A stretch of DNA of 6,310 bases from contig PMFY01000188.1 of the NCBI GenBank assembly GCA_003157945.1, positions 1 through 6,310 of the forward strand, written 5' to 3'. Of the stretch, positions 1 to 5,175 are shown piece by piece; the stretch's first letter is position 1; each line of letters starts with the position of its first letter. The DNA comes from Acidimicrobiaceae bacterium (GTDB lineage Bacteria > Actinomycetota > Acidimicrobiia > Acidimicrobiales > RAAP-2). The translations under genes and the position numbers were made by a program. Under the pieces are notes generated by a model. The model was not told the DNA's origin and made no database searches. It saw only the letters and a program-made list of their open reading frames with translations.

Positions 1-375
1 TGGGGCGCGGTCAACGAGTGGACCACGCAGGCCGCCTACGCCCGTCTGGCCGGGCTCGCCGGCCATCCGACCCTGTCGGTCCTGCTGCGCCGGATCATGA
101 AGCAGGAAGGGCGCCACATCGACTTCTACGCCACCGAGGCCTCGGGCCGGCTCTCGGCCAGCCGGGCCGCCCAGCGGGTCACCCGCTGGGCGCTGCACCG
201 GTTCTGGGCACCGGTCGGATCCGGGGTCGTGCCCGACGCCGAGGTCTCGTTCCTGCGCGACTACCTGTTCGGGGACGACGACGGCCGGGCCATGGCGGCG
301 CGGATCGACCGGCGCGTGGACCGGCTGCCCGGCCTCGACGGACTCCACCTGCTGACCGGGGTGACCGCGGCCTGA
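1..375 (+). CDS. Ferritin-like di-iron protein, C-terminal fragment (5' end outside window)
   Basis: Frame 1 is open from the first base to TGA at 373-375, giving 124 residues that begin WGAVNEW; the start lies upstream of the window. The visible part has a helix with Glu6 (VNEWTTQAAY) and then an ExxH motif at residues 36-39 within KQEGRHIDFY. This E...ExxH spacing is what the last two helices of a ferritin-like four-helix bundle use to bind a di-iron centre. A basic, aromatic segment (RVTRWALHRFWAPVGSGV) and an acidic tail ending near LPGLDGLHLL follow. Similar C-terminal regions are familiar from actinobacterial proteins annotated only as ferritin-like, distantly related to rubrerythrin and acyl-ACP desaturase folds. 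An oxidase, oxygenase or desaturase-like activity is possible, but the substrate cannot be told. It is followed directly by a strong hairpin, so its transcript probably ends before the next gene. Confidence 0.72.
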   Translation, partial: WGAVNEWTTQAAYARLAGLAGHPTLSVLLRRIMKQEGRHIDFYATEASGRLSASRAAQRVTRWALHRFWAPVGSGVVPDAEVSFLRDYLFGDDDGRAMAARIDRRVDRLPGLDGLHLLTGVTAA

Positions 376-385
376 CCCGCCGGGC

Positions 386-420
386 CCCCGACCGTGCGAT
401 CCGGGATCGCACGGTCGGGG
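386..420 (+). terminator. Strong hairpin, likely terminator of the ferritin-like gene
   Basis: Positions 386-402 (CCCCGACCGTGCGATCC) and 404-420 are perfect reverse complements of 17 bases with a single base between them. In RNA the practical loop would be a few bases larger. The hairpin starts 10 bases after the stop codon of the upstream gene. Only a weak T content follows (CGTCAATTAAT), so it is a stem-dominated terminator of the kind common in high-GC actinobacteria rather than a classic U-tract terminator. Being perfectly symmetric, it could act on either strand. Confidence 0.8.
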
Positions 421-450
421 CGTCAATTAATCGGGGTGACCAGGTGCGTA

Positions 451-468
451 ACCCCGGCGCAACGGGGT
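451..468. promoter_or_regulatory. Operator-like inverted repeat upstream of the TetR-like gene
   Basis: ACCCCG (451-456) and CGGGGT (463-468) form a dyad with a 6-base centre (GCGCAA). The symmetry extends loosely outward (GTA on the left, AC on the right). It lies about 85 bases before the preferred start of the TetR-like gene and just upstream of a possible extended -10 (TGCTAGAAC, 476-484), so it would overlap the RNA polymerase footprint. TetR-type repressors commonly bind such dyads in their own promoters. Binding here is an inference, and 6-bp arms occur by chance fairly easily in GC-rich DNA. Confidence 0.35.
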
Positions 469-475
469 ACTCCCC

Positions 476-484
476 TGCTAGAAC
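476..484 (+). promoter_or_regulatory. Possible extended -10 promoter element
   Basis: TGCTAGAAC reads as a TGN extension followed by TAGAAC, a moderate match to the -10 consensus. No good -35 hexamer is present 16-18 bases upstream (the spot reads CGGCGC), which is tolerated by extended -10 promoters. Transcription would start near 491, immediately before an in-frame ATG at 492, or would give a 60-base leader for the ATG at 552. An AT-rich patch (AATTAAT, 425-431) lies further upstream. Weak evidence, based on one element. Confidence 0.25.
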
Positions 485-551
485 GGAGACGATGTCGTCG
501 CGTCGGCGGAGCCCCGACACGGGTCAGCCGACGATCAGAAGTGGGGGAGTC

Positions 552-1382
552 ATGGCGAACCGCCGTCCGCAGCTACGCCGGGAAGAGACGCGCGCCCTGT
601 TCATCGAGGCGGGCCGCGCCATCCTGAAGGAGAACGGCCTCGGTGCCGGAGGCGACGTGCTCACCCTGAAGCGGGCCCGTGACCGGGTGGAGTCCGACTT
701 CGGGGTGCGCTTCGTCAACGCGTCGCTCATCGGACGGATCTGGAAGGACCAGTTCGACTACCAGACCGAGGTCCTGGCGACGATCGCGGCCGACGACAGC
801 GTCACCGAGGTCGAGGCCTCCCTCGACCAGGTGACCTCGATGCTGGCCAATCTCGACGTGCGGTCCGAGCCGTCGCGTCGCTGGTCGCTGCAGGAGATGT
901 GCCGCGTGGTCAGTGCCGTCCACCTCGACACCCTGCGGGGGTCGACGGACTGGGCGCTGTGGATCGGGATCCTGGCCACCACCGCGGTCGGGTCGGTGCC
1001 GTCGCGCCAGGAGCGGATCGACGCCGCCCTCCGGAAGTCCTATGCGGACGTGACGACCCAGATGGAGGCGATCTACTCGTCGCTCCTCGAGTTCATCGGC
1101 TACCGGGTGCGCCGGGGGCTCACCGTCCGCCAGTTCGCCATCGCCGCCGCCGCCCTGACCGAGGGCTGCGTGCTGCGTGACCGGGTCGACCCGGTGGAGA
1201 TGAACGGGATCGTCCGCAACACCGGGCGAAACGGCGAGGAGCAGCAGTGGACGCTGTTCGGACTGGCACTCCACGGGCTCGCCGAGCAGTTCTTCGAGGT
1301 CAACGTCCGGTGGGAGCTCGAGCACGCGGCGCTGCTGGAGGTGGCGGACGCCGACGGCGCCGCCGACCCGGAGTTCACCTGA
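552..1382 (+). CDS. TetR-like transcriptional regulator (276 aa)
   Basis: The N-terminal 75 residues have the outline of a TetR DNA-binding domain: a basic start, a first helix (EETRALFIEAGRAILKENG, residues 11-29), LTLKRARDRV (37-46), then a variant recognition region NASLIGRIWKDQFDYQTEVL (56-75), where IGRIWKDQFDYQ replaces the usual LY.YF.sK. The remaining 200 residues are helical, and include a segment typical of TetR C-terminal domains, RRGLTVRQFAIAAAALTEGCVLRDRVDP (188-214). Effector and targets are unknown. The chosen ATG has GGGGGAG at 543-549, a strong but close Shine-Dalgarno; the domain starts within about ten residues of it. An in-frame ATG at 492 is an alternative and would add 20 residues. 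The reading frame stays open further upstream, but that is only a shadow over the leader. The gene precedes the 452-aa gene on the same strand. The TetR assignment is by pattern; the HTH is divergent, so some searches may miss it. Confidence 0.75.
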   Translation: MANRRPQLRREETRALFIEAGRAILKENGLGAGGDVLTLKRARDRVESDFGVRFVNASLIGRIWKDQFDYQTEVLATIAADDSVTEVEASLDQVTSMLANLDVRSEPSRRWSLQEMCRVVSAVHLDTLRGSTDWALWIGILATTAVGSVPSRQERIDAALRKSYADVTTQMEAIYSSLLEFIGYRVRRGLTVRQFAIAAAALTEGCVLRDRVDPVEMNGIVRNTGRNGEEQQWTLFGLALHGLAEQFFEVNVRWELEHAALLEVADADGAADPEFT

Positions 1383-1389
1383 CCGACGA

Positions 1390-1419
1390 ACCCGGCGGCT
1401 GTTGCCGGGTCCCGGCAAC
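1390..1419. promoter_or_regulatory. Two overlapping inverted repeats between the regulator genes
   Basis: A 19-base palindrome, GTTGCCGGGTCCCGGCAAC (1401-1419), has perfect 9-bp arms around one central T. Its left arm is also used by a second dyad, ACCCGGC (1390-1396) and GCCGGGT (1404-1410), with a 7-base loop. The structures share 1404-1409, so in RNA they exclude each other. The pair begins 8 bases after the stop of the TetR-like gene and ends 70 bases before the next start. It may be a terminator or attenuator between the two genes, or an operator from which a dimeric regulator controls the 452-aa gene. No U-tract follows, which slightly favours a DNA site or a stem-only terminator. Confidence 0.5.
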
Positions 1420-1489
1420 TCTGCTGGACTGACGCCGAGCGGACGGCGGACGGGGCGCACCAGCGGAAGCGCCAGGGAACGGAGTCTCC

Positions 1490-2848
1490 ATGGGCAGGAC
1501 CGAACTCGATCCCCGGGCGGTGGCGCGGGTCATCGCCGCGTACGGGTTCGAGGCACTCCGGGGCCGCCGCGGCACCGGATCGGGGGCGGCCCCCTCCCAC
1601 CGCCTGGCCGAGCTGCCCCTCGAGGGCCTCGACACCGACAAGCGGACGGTGGCCCGGAAGGCCGCCCGGGGCCTTCCGCCCGGTGCGCCACCGGCGTCGA
1701 CGGCCACTCCGTTCGACTTCGCCATGGCGGCCCAGTACGACTGGTCGAGGAACGGTGGGCAGGCGAGCTTCCAGGCGGCGCTCGAGCTCATCCAGGAAGT
1801 CTTCCTCCCGCTCGGACCTGACGAGTACCTCGACGCCGCCGCCTCGCTGCTGCGGCTGACGATCCAGGTCGAATTCGACGAACCGGACAGCCCGTTCCTG
1901 ACGGCGTCGGGTGTCGAGGCGCTCGCCCTCGACTACCTCCGGGGCCGGGAACTCCGCCGGTCCGCCGGTCCGCCGGCCGGCCGGGCCGCGTCCGAGGAGT
2001 CGCTGGCCTGGGCCACGTGGCTGATCGGGCAGCGGCGCCAGGAGTCACGCCAGACGTCGGAGGGGTACGAGGCCGTGCTGACCTTCCTGTTGCTGGTACT
2101 CCGACGCCGGCCCCGGCAGGGGTACTCGATCCCCCAGATCGTCCGGGCCCTCCAGTCGCTCTGGGTCGGCGGCATGCACCGGGCGTTCCTCGAACCCGAG
2201 CTGTACCCCGAGTACCACCGGAAGCGCCCGCCCGGCGAGGTGTCGGCGGCGACCGGGCTGCCCGTGGGCGACGGCCAGATCGAGCGCGGCATGGTCGACC
2301 TCATCGTGGTCATGACCGAGGAGAGCCTCTTCTCGGTCCGCCGGGACGACGTCGAGCGTGTGGTCGTCGCCGATGCGCTCGACCGCTACCGCACGGCGGA
2401 GGAGACCGTCCGCCTCGACACGGTCCTCCGGGTGACGGGGGCGGAGGCGGACAGGATCCGGGAGCGGTTCCCGACGGACGGGGACCTCGCCTCCGCCTGC
2501 GTGCGGTGGCTGGCGGGGGAGTGGACCGGATTCGAGTCGTTCGCCCACCAATTCCGGAACGCCGCGTCGGCCGGCGTCGTCATCCTGCTCGAGTGGGTCG
2601 GCGACGTGCGGGCGGAGTTCCCGGCGCTCCTGGCGGCGGCCGGGTTCGCGCCCGGTGACCCGGCCTTCGACGAGGTCGTGGCGTTCGTGTCCGTCGTGCT
2701 GGGCGGTTCGACGATCGGGGGCAGTGCCGCGCCGTGCCCGGCGGACGTCAAGCGGGCCCGCGCCTGCGTGGCGGCGGCCGCCGCGGGTGGGGACTGGCGG
2801 ACACCGGCCGGTATCCCGGCGCCGAAGCGGCCGATGCCGGTGGCCTGA
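1490..2848 (+). CDS. Uncharacterised 452-aa protein, probably a duplicated, degenerate TetR-like regulator
   Basis: I do not recognise a named family. ATG at 1490 follows GGAG (1481-1484) at a good 5-base spacing. No signal peptide or membrane segment is visible; the protein looks soluble, helical and cytoplasmic. Residues 193-236 (YEAVLTFLLLVLRRRPRQGY, then SIPQIVRALQSLWVGGMHRA, FLEP) resemble the TetR C-terminal segment, and resemble residues 173-214 of the neighbouring 276-aa protein in layout: hydrophobic helix, R-rich turn with G, helix ending in G...R...P. Residues 287-340 then look like a second TetR HTH (VERVVVADALDRYRTAEETV, RLDTVLRVTGAEADRIRERF, PTDGDLASACVRWL), followed by a shortened second helical domain (345-405) and a Pro/Ala-rich tail. 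Residues 10-61 could be a decayed first HTH. It could be a fused tandem regulator or a partner that modulates the upstream TetR-like protein. It shares the strand with that gene across 107 bases holding a palindrome, so co-transcription is uncertain. Confidence 0.7.
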   Translation: MGRTELDPRAVARVIAAYGFEALRGRRGTGSGAAPSHRLAELPLEGLDTDKRTVARKAARGLPPGAPPASTATPFDFAMAAQYDWSRNGGQASFQAALELIQEVFLPLGPDEYLDAAASLLRLTIQVEFDEPDSPFLTASGVEALALDYLRGRELRRSAGPPAGRAASEESLAWATWLIGQRRQESRQTSEGYEAVLTFLLLVLRRRPRQGYSIPQIVRALQSLWVGGMHRAFLEPELYPEYHRKRPPGEVSAATGLPVGDGQIERGMVDLIVVMTEESLFSVRRDDVERVVVADALDRYRTAEETVRLDTVLRVTGAEADRIRERFPTDGDLASACVRWLAGEWTGFESFAHQFRNAASAGVVILLEWVGDVRAEFPALLAAAGFAPGDPAFDEVVAFVSVVLGGSTIGGSAAPCPADVKRARACVAAAAAGGDWRTPAGIPAPKRPMPVA

Positions 2849-2859
2849 CCTGGGAGTTC

Positions 2860-2871
2860 CTGACCGGTCAG
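2860..2871. repeat. 12-bp perfect palindrome
   Basis: CTGACCGGTCAG is self-complementary and starts 11 bases after the stop of the 452-aa gene. It is the first of three palindromes within 64 bases (centres near 2865.5, 2888 and 2914.5). It could be part of a terminator cluster or a protein-binding site. A 12-bp palindrome alone is weak evidence. Confidence 0.35.
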
Positions 2872-2881
2872 CGGGGCGGGG

Positions 2882-2894
2882 TGGTTGGCAACCA
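2882..2894. repeat. 13-bp palindrome (TGGTTG-G-CAACCA)
   Basis: Six-base perfect arms flank a single G. It is the second of the three closely spaced palindromes in this intergenic region. The one-base centre makes it a poor RNA hairpin without opening inner pairs, so a DNA site for a dimeric protein is as likely as a transcript structure. Confidence 0.35.
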
Positions 2895-2905
2895 TGGGTC
2901 ACAAA

Positions 2906-2923
2906 ATGCTCACCGGTGAGCAT
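2906..2923 (-). terminator. Likely intrinsic terminator for minus-strand transcription (or operator)
   Basis: ATGCTCACCGGTGAGCAT is a perfect 18-base palindrome. Read on the minus strand it is followed directly by TTTTGTG, the layout of an intrinsic terminator (7-bp stem with a CCGG loop, then a short U-run). The run of four A lies on the plus-strand upstream side (2903-2906). It would end transcripts of the HxlR-family gene about 195 bases past its stop codon. A perfectly symmetric 18-mer could equally be an operator, although no promoter is apparent next to it. Confidence 0.5.
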
Positions 2924-3017
2924 CGGACCGGAGCGACACTGGTGCTGGGCGGCGGATCAGCCCATCGGCGACGGAGTGGGAGTTCGAGAGGACGGTCGGG
3001 CGGGGCTTCGGCGGGAC

Positions 3018-3045
3018 GGTGGCCGGTCGGCGGACCGGTGCCACC
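3018..3045. terminator. Bulged hairpin between convergent genes, possible bidirectional terminator
   Basis: GGTGGC-CGGTC (3018-3028) pairs with GACCG-GT-GCCACC (3033-3045), giving an 11-bp stem with a two-base bulge and a GGCG loop. On the plus strand it is followed by a pyrimidine-rich stretch (CCTCTCGTCTCCCCTCCC, 3055-3072). It lies between the 452-aa gene and the oppositely oriented HxlR-family gene, where a shared terminator is expected. The DNA is so GC-rich that some pairing is expected by chance. Confidence 0.4.
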
Positions 3046-3080
3046 CCGCCCGGGCCTCTCGTCTCCCCTCCCGCCAGCGT

Positions 3081-3112
3081 GCACCGACCGGCGGGGCACC
3101 GACCGGCGGGGC
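3081..3112. repeat. 15-bp tandem duplication
   Basis: The unit ACCGACCGGCGGGGC occurs twice head to tail (3083-3097 and 3098-3112), and the two bases before each copy (GC) match as well. It sits just past the end of the HxlR-family gene on its downstream side. It is most simply a slippage duplication. No function is evident. Confidence 0.7.
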
Positions 3113-3116
3113 GCCG

Positions 3117-3590
3117 TCAGGCCGTGGCGGCGGCGGTGATGTCCTGATGCCCCGGGCCCGGCACGACGTGCACGTCCCGGGGGCCGACCCGGTGGCCGCA
3201 GGCGTCGCACACCATCACCAGGCGACTGACCGAGCCGCAGGCGTCGTGGACGACTTCGAGCGGGGGCCCGTCGGGGGCGGCGTGGTCGTCGCCCCACTGG
3301 CGCATCGCCGTGAGCACCGGCCAGAGGTCCCGGCCCTTCGGGGTGAGCCGGTAGTCGAACCTCGGAGGATGCTCGGAGTAGGGCACCCGGACGAGGATCC
3401 CGGTGTCCACCAGCTTCGTCAGCCGCTGCTGGAGGATGTTGCGCGAGATCCCCAGGCGGCGCTGGAAGTCCTCGAACCGCGTGACGCCGAGGAACGTGTC
3501 GCGGACGATGAGCATCGTCCACCAGTCGCCCACCACCTCGAGGCACTGCGCCACGGAGCAGTCCATGTCGGAGAAGCTCTTGCGTTCCAC
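3117..3590 (-). CDS. HxlR-family winged-helix transcriptional regulator (157 aa)
   Basis: The product has the full HxlR pattern: SFSDMDCSVAQCLEVVGDWW (residues 5-24), TMLIVRDTFLGVTRFEDFQR (25-44), a recognition region LGISRNILQQRLTKLVDTGI (46-65), a wing (VRVPYSEHPPRFDYRLTPKG, 67-86), then DLWPVLTAMRQWGDDH. These regulators bind as dimers, often repressing a divergent neighbour. The C-terminal tail carries C118, C128xxC131 and several His, a possible small zinc site also seen in related family members. C11 matches the position of the conserved N-terminal Cys used for redox sensing by YodB and HypR of Bacillus. I chose GTG at 3590 because relatives begin M-x-R-x-SF just as VERKSF does, and because a -10-like element would start transcription at about 3591. 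ATG at 3614 (165 aa) and ATG at 3566 are alternatives; none has a good ribosome-binding site. It is divergent from the antiporter gene, its likely target. Confidence 0.88.
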   Translation of the reverse strand: MERKSFSDMDCSVAQCLEVVGDWWTMLIVRDTFLGVTRFEDFQRRLGISRNILQQRLTKLVDTGILVRVPYSEHPPRFDYRLTPKGRDLWPVLTAMRQWGDDHAAPDGPPLEVVHDACGSVSRLVMVCDACGHRVGPRDVHVVPGPGHQDITAAATA

Positions 3591-3597
3591 GGTTCCC

Positions 3598-3626
3598 AGA
3601 CTAGTGGGTTGCATGATGCTACGCAA
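3598..3626 (-). promoter_or_regulatory. Putative promoter of the HxlR-family gene
   Basis: On the minus strand TTGCGT (3626-3621) and TAGTCT (3603-3598) are separated by 17 bases. Each matches the -35/-10 consensus only partly, but keeps the key bases TTG and TA...T. The predicted start near 3591 falls one base from the preferred GTG start at 3590, which implies a leaderless mRNA. That also explains the lack of a Shine-Dalgarno. It overlaps the antiporter promoter on the other strand. Confidence 0.4.
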
Positions 3627-3648
3627 TCCGTTATGGTGCATTGCATGA
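3606..3648. promoter_or_regulatory. Operator-like half-site array in the divergent control region
   Basis: Three TTGC/GCAA half-sites occur: TTGC at 3609-3612, GCAA at 3623-3626 and TTGC at 3641-3644. They form a dyad GGGTTGC-N10-GCAATCC (3606-3629, 6 of 7 pairs) and a second dyad GCAAT-N12-ATTGC (3623-3644). The 8-mer TTGCATGA is also directly repeated at 3609-3616 and 3641-3648, 32 bases apart, close to three helical turns. This lies over both predicted promoters, where a bound HxlR dimer would shut off both genes. Which arrangement is used cannot be decided by eye. Confidence 0.5.
3609..3637 (+). promoter_or_regulatory. Putative promoter of the DHA2 antiporter gene
   Basis: TTGCAT (3609-3614) and TATGGT (3632-3637) are separated by exactly 17 bases; the -10 matches 4 of 6 consensus bases. 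Transcription would begin around 3644, directly at the ATG at 3645, giving a leaderless message. No Shine-Dalgarno precedes that ATG. The stretch is distinctly richer in A and T than the surrounding coding DNA. Confidence 0.5.
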
Positions 3649-5120
3649 CAGAACTCACTACGGACGGGGTGCTGACGACCGGGCCGGGCAGTGGCGACCG
3701 CCGGCGGGCGGTGTTCCTGGTGACGGCCCTCGGCGCGTTCATGGCGTCCCTCGACCTGTCGATCGTCAACGTCGCCTTTCCGGCGCTCGAGCGGTCGTTC
3801 CCGGCCGACTCCCGGGCCACGCTGGCCTGGATCATCACGGGGTACAGCATCGTGTTCGGCGCGCTGCTGGTCGTGGCCGGACGCACCGCCGACCGGTTGG
3901 GGAGCCGCCGGGTCTTCTTCGCCGGACTCGCCGTGTTCTGCCTCGGGTCGCTGCTGTGCGGTGTGGCGCCGTCGGTCGACCTGCTCATCGCCGGACGGGT
4001 CGTCCAGGGACTCGGGGCCGCCGCCCTGCTGCCGTCGTCGTTGGCGCTCCTCCTCGGCGCCTACCCCGACAGCCAGCGGTCCCATGTGGTCGCGCTCTGG
4101 GGTGGGATCGGTGCGCTCGCCGTGGCGACGGGCCCGTCGCTCGGCGCCCTGTTGATCACGGGATTCGGCTGGCGCTCCGCCTTCTTCGTCAACCTGCCGG
4201 TCGGGCTGGTGGCGTGGCTCGTCGGCCGGCGGGTGCTGGCGACGACGACGGCCTCCACCACCCGGTCGTCACCGGACTATCTCGGCGTCGCCCTGCTCGC
4301 CGGGGCCCTGGCCGCGCTGGTGCTCGGAATCTCGGAGGGCCCGGACTGGGGCTGGACGAGTGCCGGCTTCCTGGTCGCCCTCGGGACGTTCGCGGGGCTG
4401 CTGGCGCTGTTCCTCCGTCGGTCGGACCGCCACGCCGAGCCCGTCCTCGACCTCACGCTGTTCCGGTCACGGACCTTCGCCGTGGCCAACCTGGCGACGC
4501 TGCTCTACGCCATGGGCTTCTTCGCCATGCTGCTCGGCAACATCCTCTTCCTCACCAGCGTCTGGCACTACTCGATCCTGGTGGCCGGACTGGCCGTCAC
4601 CCCCGGTCCACTGGTGGTGGCGGTGGTGTCGGGGCCCGCCGGCAAGCTCGCCGGGCGCATCGGCTTCCGGCCGGTGCTGCTGGTGGGCTTCGCCGTCTTC
4701 GCCAGCGCCCTGGTCTGGTACGCGCTGCGGGTCGGGATCCACCGGGAGTACCTGACGGTGTGGTTGCCCGCCACGCTGGTGGCCGGCCTGGGCATCGGTC
4801 TCACGTTTCCGGTGCTGAGTGCGGCCGCGGTGTCCGATCTGCACCCCGAGCGCTTCGCCGTCGGCAGCGCCGTCAACCAGACGGCGCGCCAGGTCGGCGG
4901 CGCGCTGGGCGTGGCGTGCCTCGTGGTGCTGCTCGGGACGCCCCGTACGCCGGTGCAGGCGCTCGAGAACTTCCACCACCTGTGGTGGTACGCGGCGACC
5001 ATGGCGGTCACGTCGGGCCTGGTGTGCGGGCTGCTCGGAGCCAGGCGCACCAGGTCGGTGCGTCGGGAGCAGCCGGTGCCGGCCGTGCCCGTGGGCGCGG
5101 CGGCGGGCGAGGCCGCCTGA
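3645..5120 (+). CDS. DHA2 (EmrB/QacA-type) 14-TM major facilitator drug antiporter (491 aa)
   Basis: This is a membrane protein that would export drugs or toxic metabolites in exchange for protons. About 14 hydrophobic helices can be traced, near residues 23-43, 61-79, 90-107, 111-136, 148-170, 177-195, 211-230, 238-257, 279-303, 310-330, 343-361, 373-397, 413-430 and 446-464. Family motifs are present: LDLSIVNVAFP in TM1 (36-46, the D1 motif), motif A GRTADRLGSRR in the loop 2-3 (79-89), motif B RVVQGLGAAALLPSS (118-132) and motif C around GIGALAVATGPSLGALL (154-170), ending in FGWRSAFFVNLPVG. Length is usual for DHA2. ATG at 3645 fits the leaderless promoter; an in-frame ATG at 3633 would add four residues but overlaps the -10. 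The frame is open far upstream, a GC artefact. The divergent HxlR regulator probably controls it. Substrate cannot be predicted. Confidence 0.95.
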   Translation: MTELTTDGVLTTGPGSGDRRRAVFLVTALGAFMASLDLSIVNVAFPALERSFPADSRATLAWIITGYSIVFGALLVVAGRTADRLGSRRVFFAGLAVFCLGSLLCGVAPSVDLLIAGRVVQGLGAAALLPSSLALLLGAYPDSQRSHVVALWGGIGALAVATGPSLGALLITGFGWRSAFFVNLPVGLVAWLVGRRVLATTTASTTRSSPDYLGVALLAGALAALVLGISEGPDWGWTSAGFLVALGTFAGLLALFLRRSDRHAEPVLDLTLFRSRTFAVANLATLLYAMGFFAMLLGNILFLTSVWHYSILVAGLAVTPGPLVVAVVSGPAGKLAGRIGFRPVLLVGFAVFASALVWYALRVGIHREYLTVWLPATLVAGLGIGLTFPVLSAAAVSDLHPERFAVGSAVNQTARQVGGALGVACLVVLLGTPRTPVQALENFHHLWWYAATMAVTSGLVCGLLGARRTRSVRREQPVPAVPVGAAAGEAA

Positions 5121-5142
5121 GCGGACCCCAGCCGGCAGGCGA

Positions 5143-5167
5143 TGACCCGGCCCGTTCGGCCAGGTCG
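5143..5167. terminator. Hairpin between convergent genes, likely shared terminator
   Basis: GACC-C-GGCC (5144-5152) pairs with GGCC-A-GGTC (5158-5166): an 8-pair stem with one C/A mismatch, extendable by a T/G pair, and a 5-base loop CGTTC. It fills much of the 55-base gap between the stop codons of the antiporter and the propeller gene. No clear U-run follows on either strand. Confidence 0.5.
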
Positions 5168-5175
5168 GTCAGGCC

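Noticed and set aside
18..551. Upstream extension of the TetR-like reading frame, open back to 18
   Set aside because: It overlaps the ferritin-like gene in another frame, crosses a strong hairpin, and its translation is Arg/Pro-rich with no domain pattern. The open frame is a product of high GC; the SD at 543-549 marks the start.
2885..3139. Possible 84-aa plus-strand gene in the convergent gap
   Set aside because: It overlaps the 3' end of the HxlR gene, spans two palindromes and a tandem duplication, has no good ribosome-binding site and looks like random GC-rich translation.
2655..3644. In-frame extension of the antiporter back into the 452-aa gene
   Set aside because: The DHA2 protein is complete from 3645, with the usual short cytoplasmic N-terminus. 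The extension is antisense to the HxlR gene and has low-complexity Arg/Gly/Pro composition.
3591..4085. Extension of the HxlR frame upstream on the minus strand
   Set aside because: It lies antisense within the antiporter gene and beyond the family N-terminus; the homology pattern begins at about residue 3 of the GTG start.
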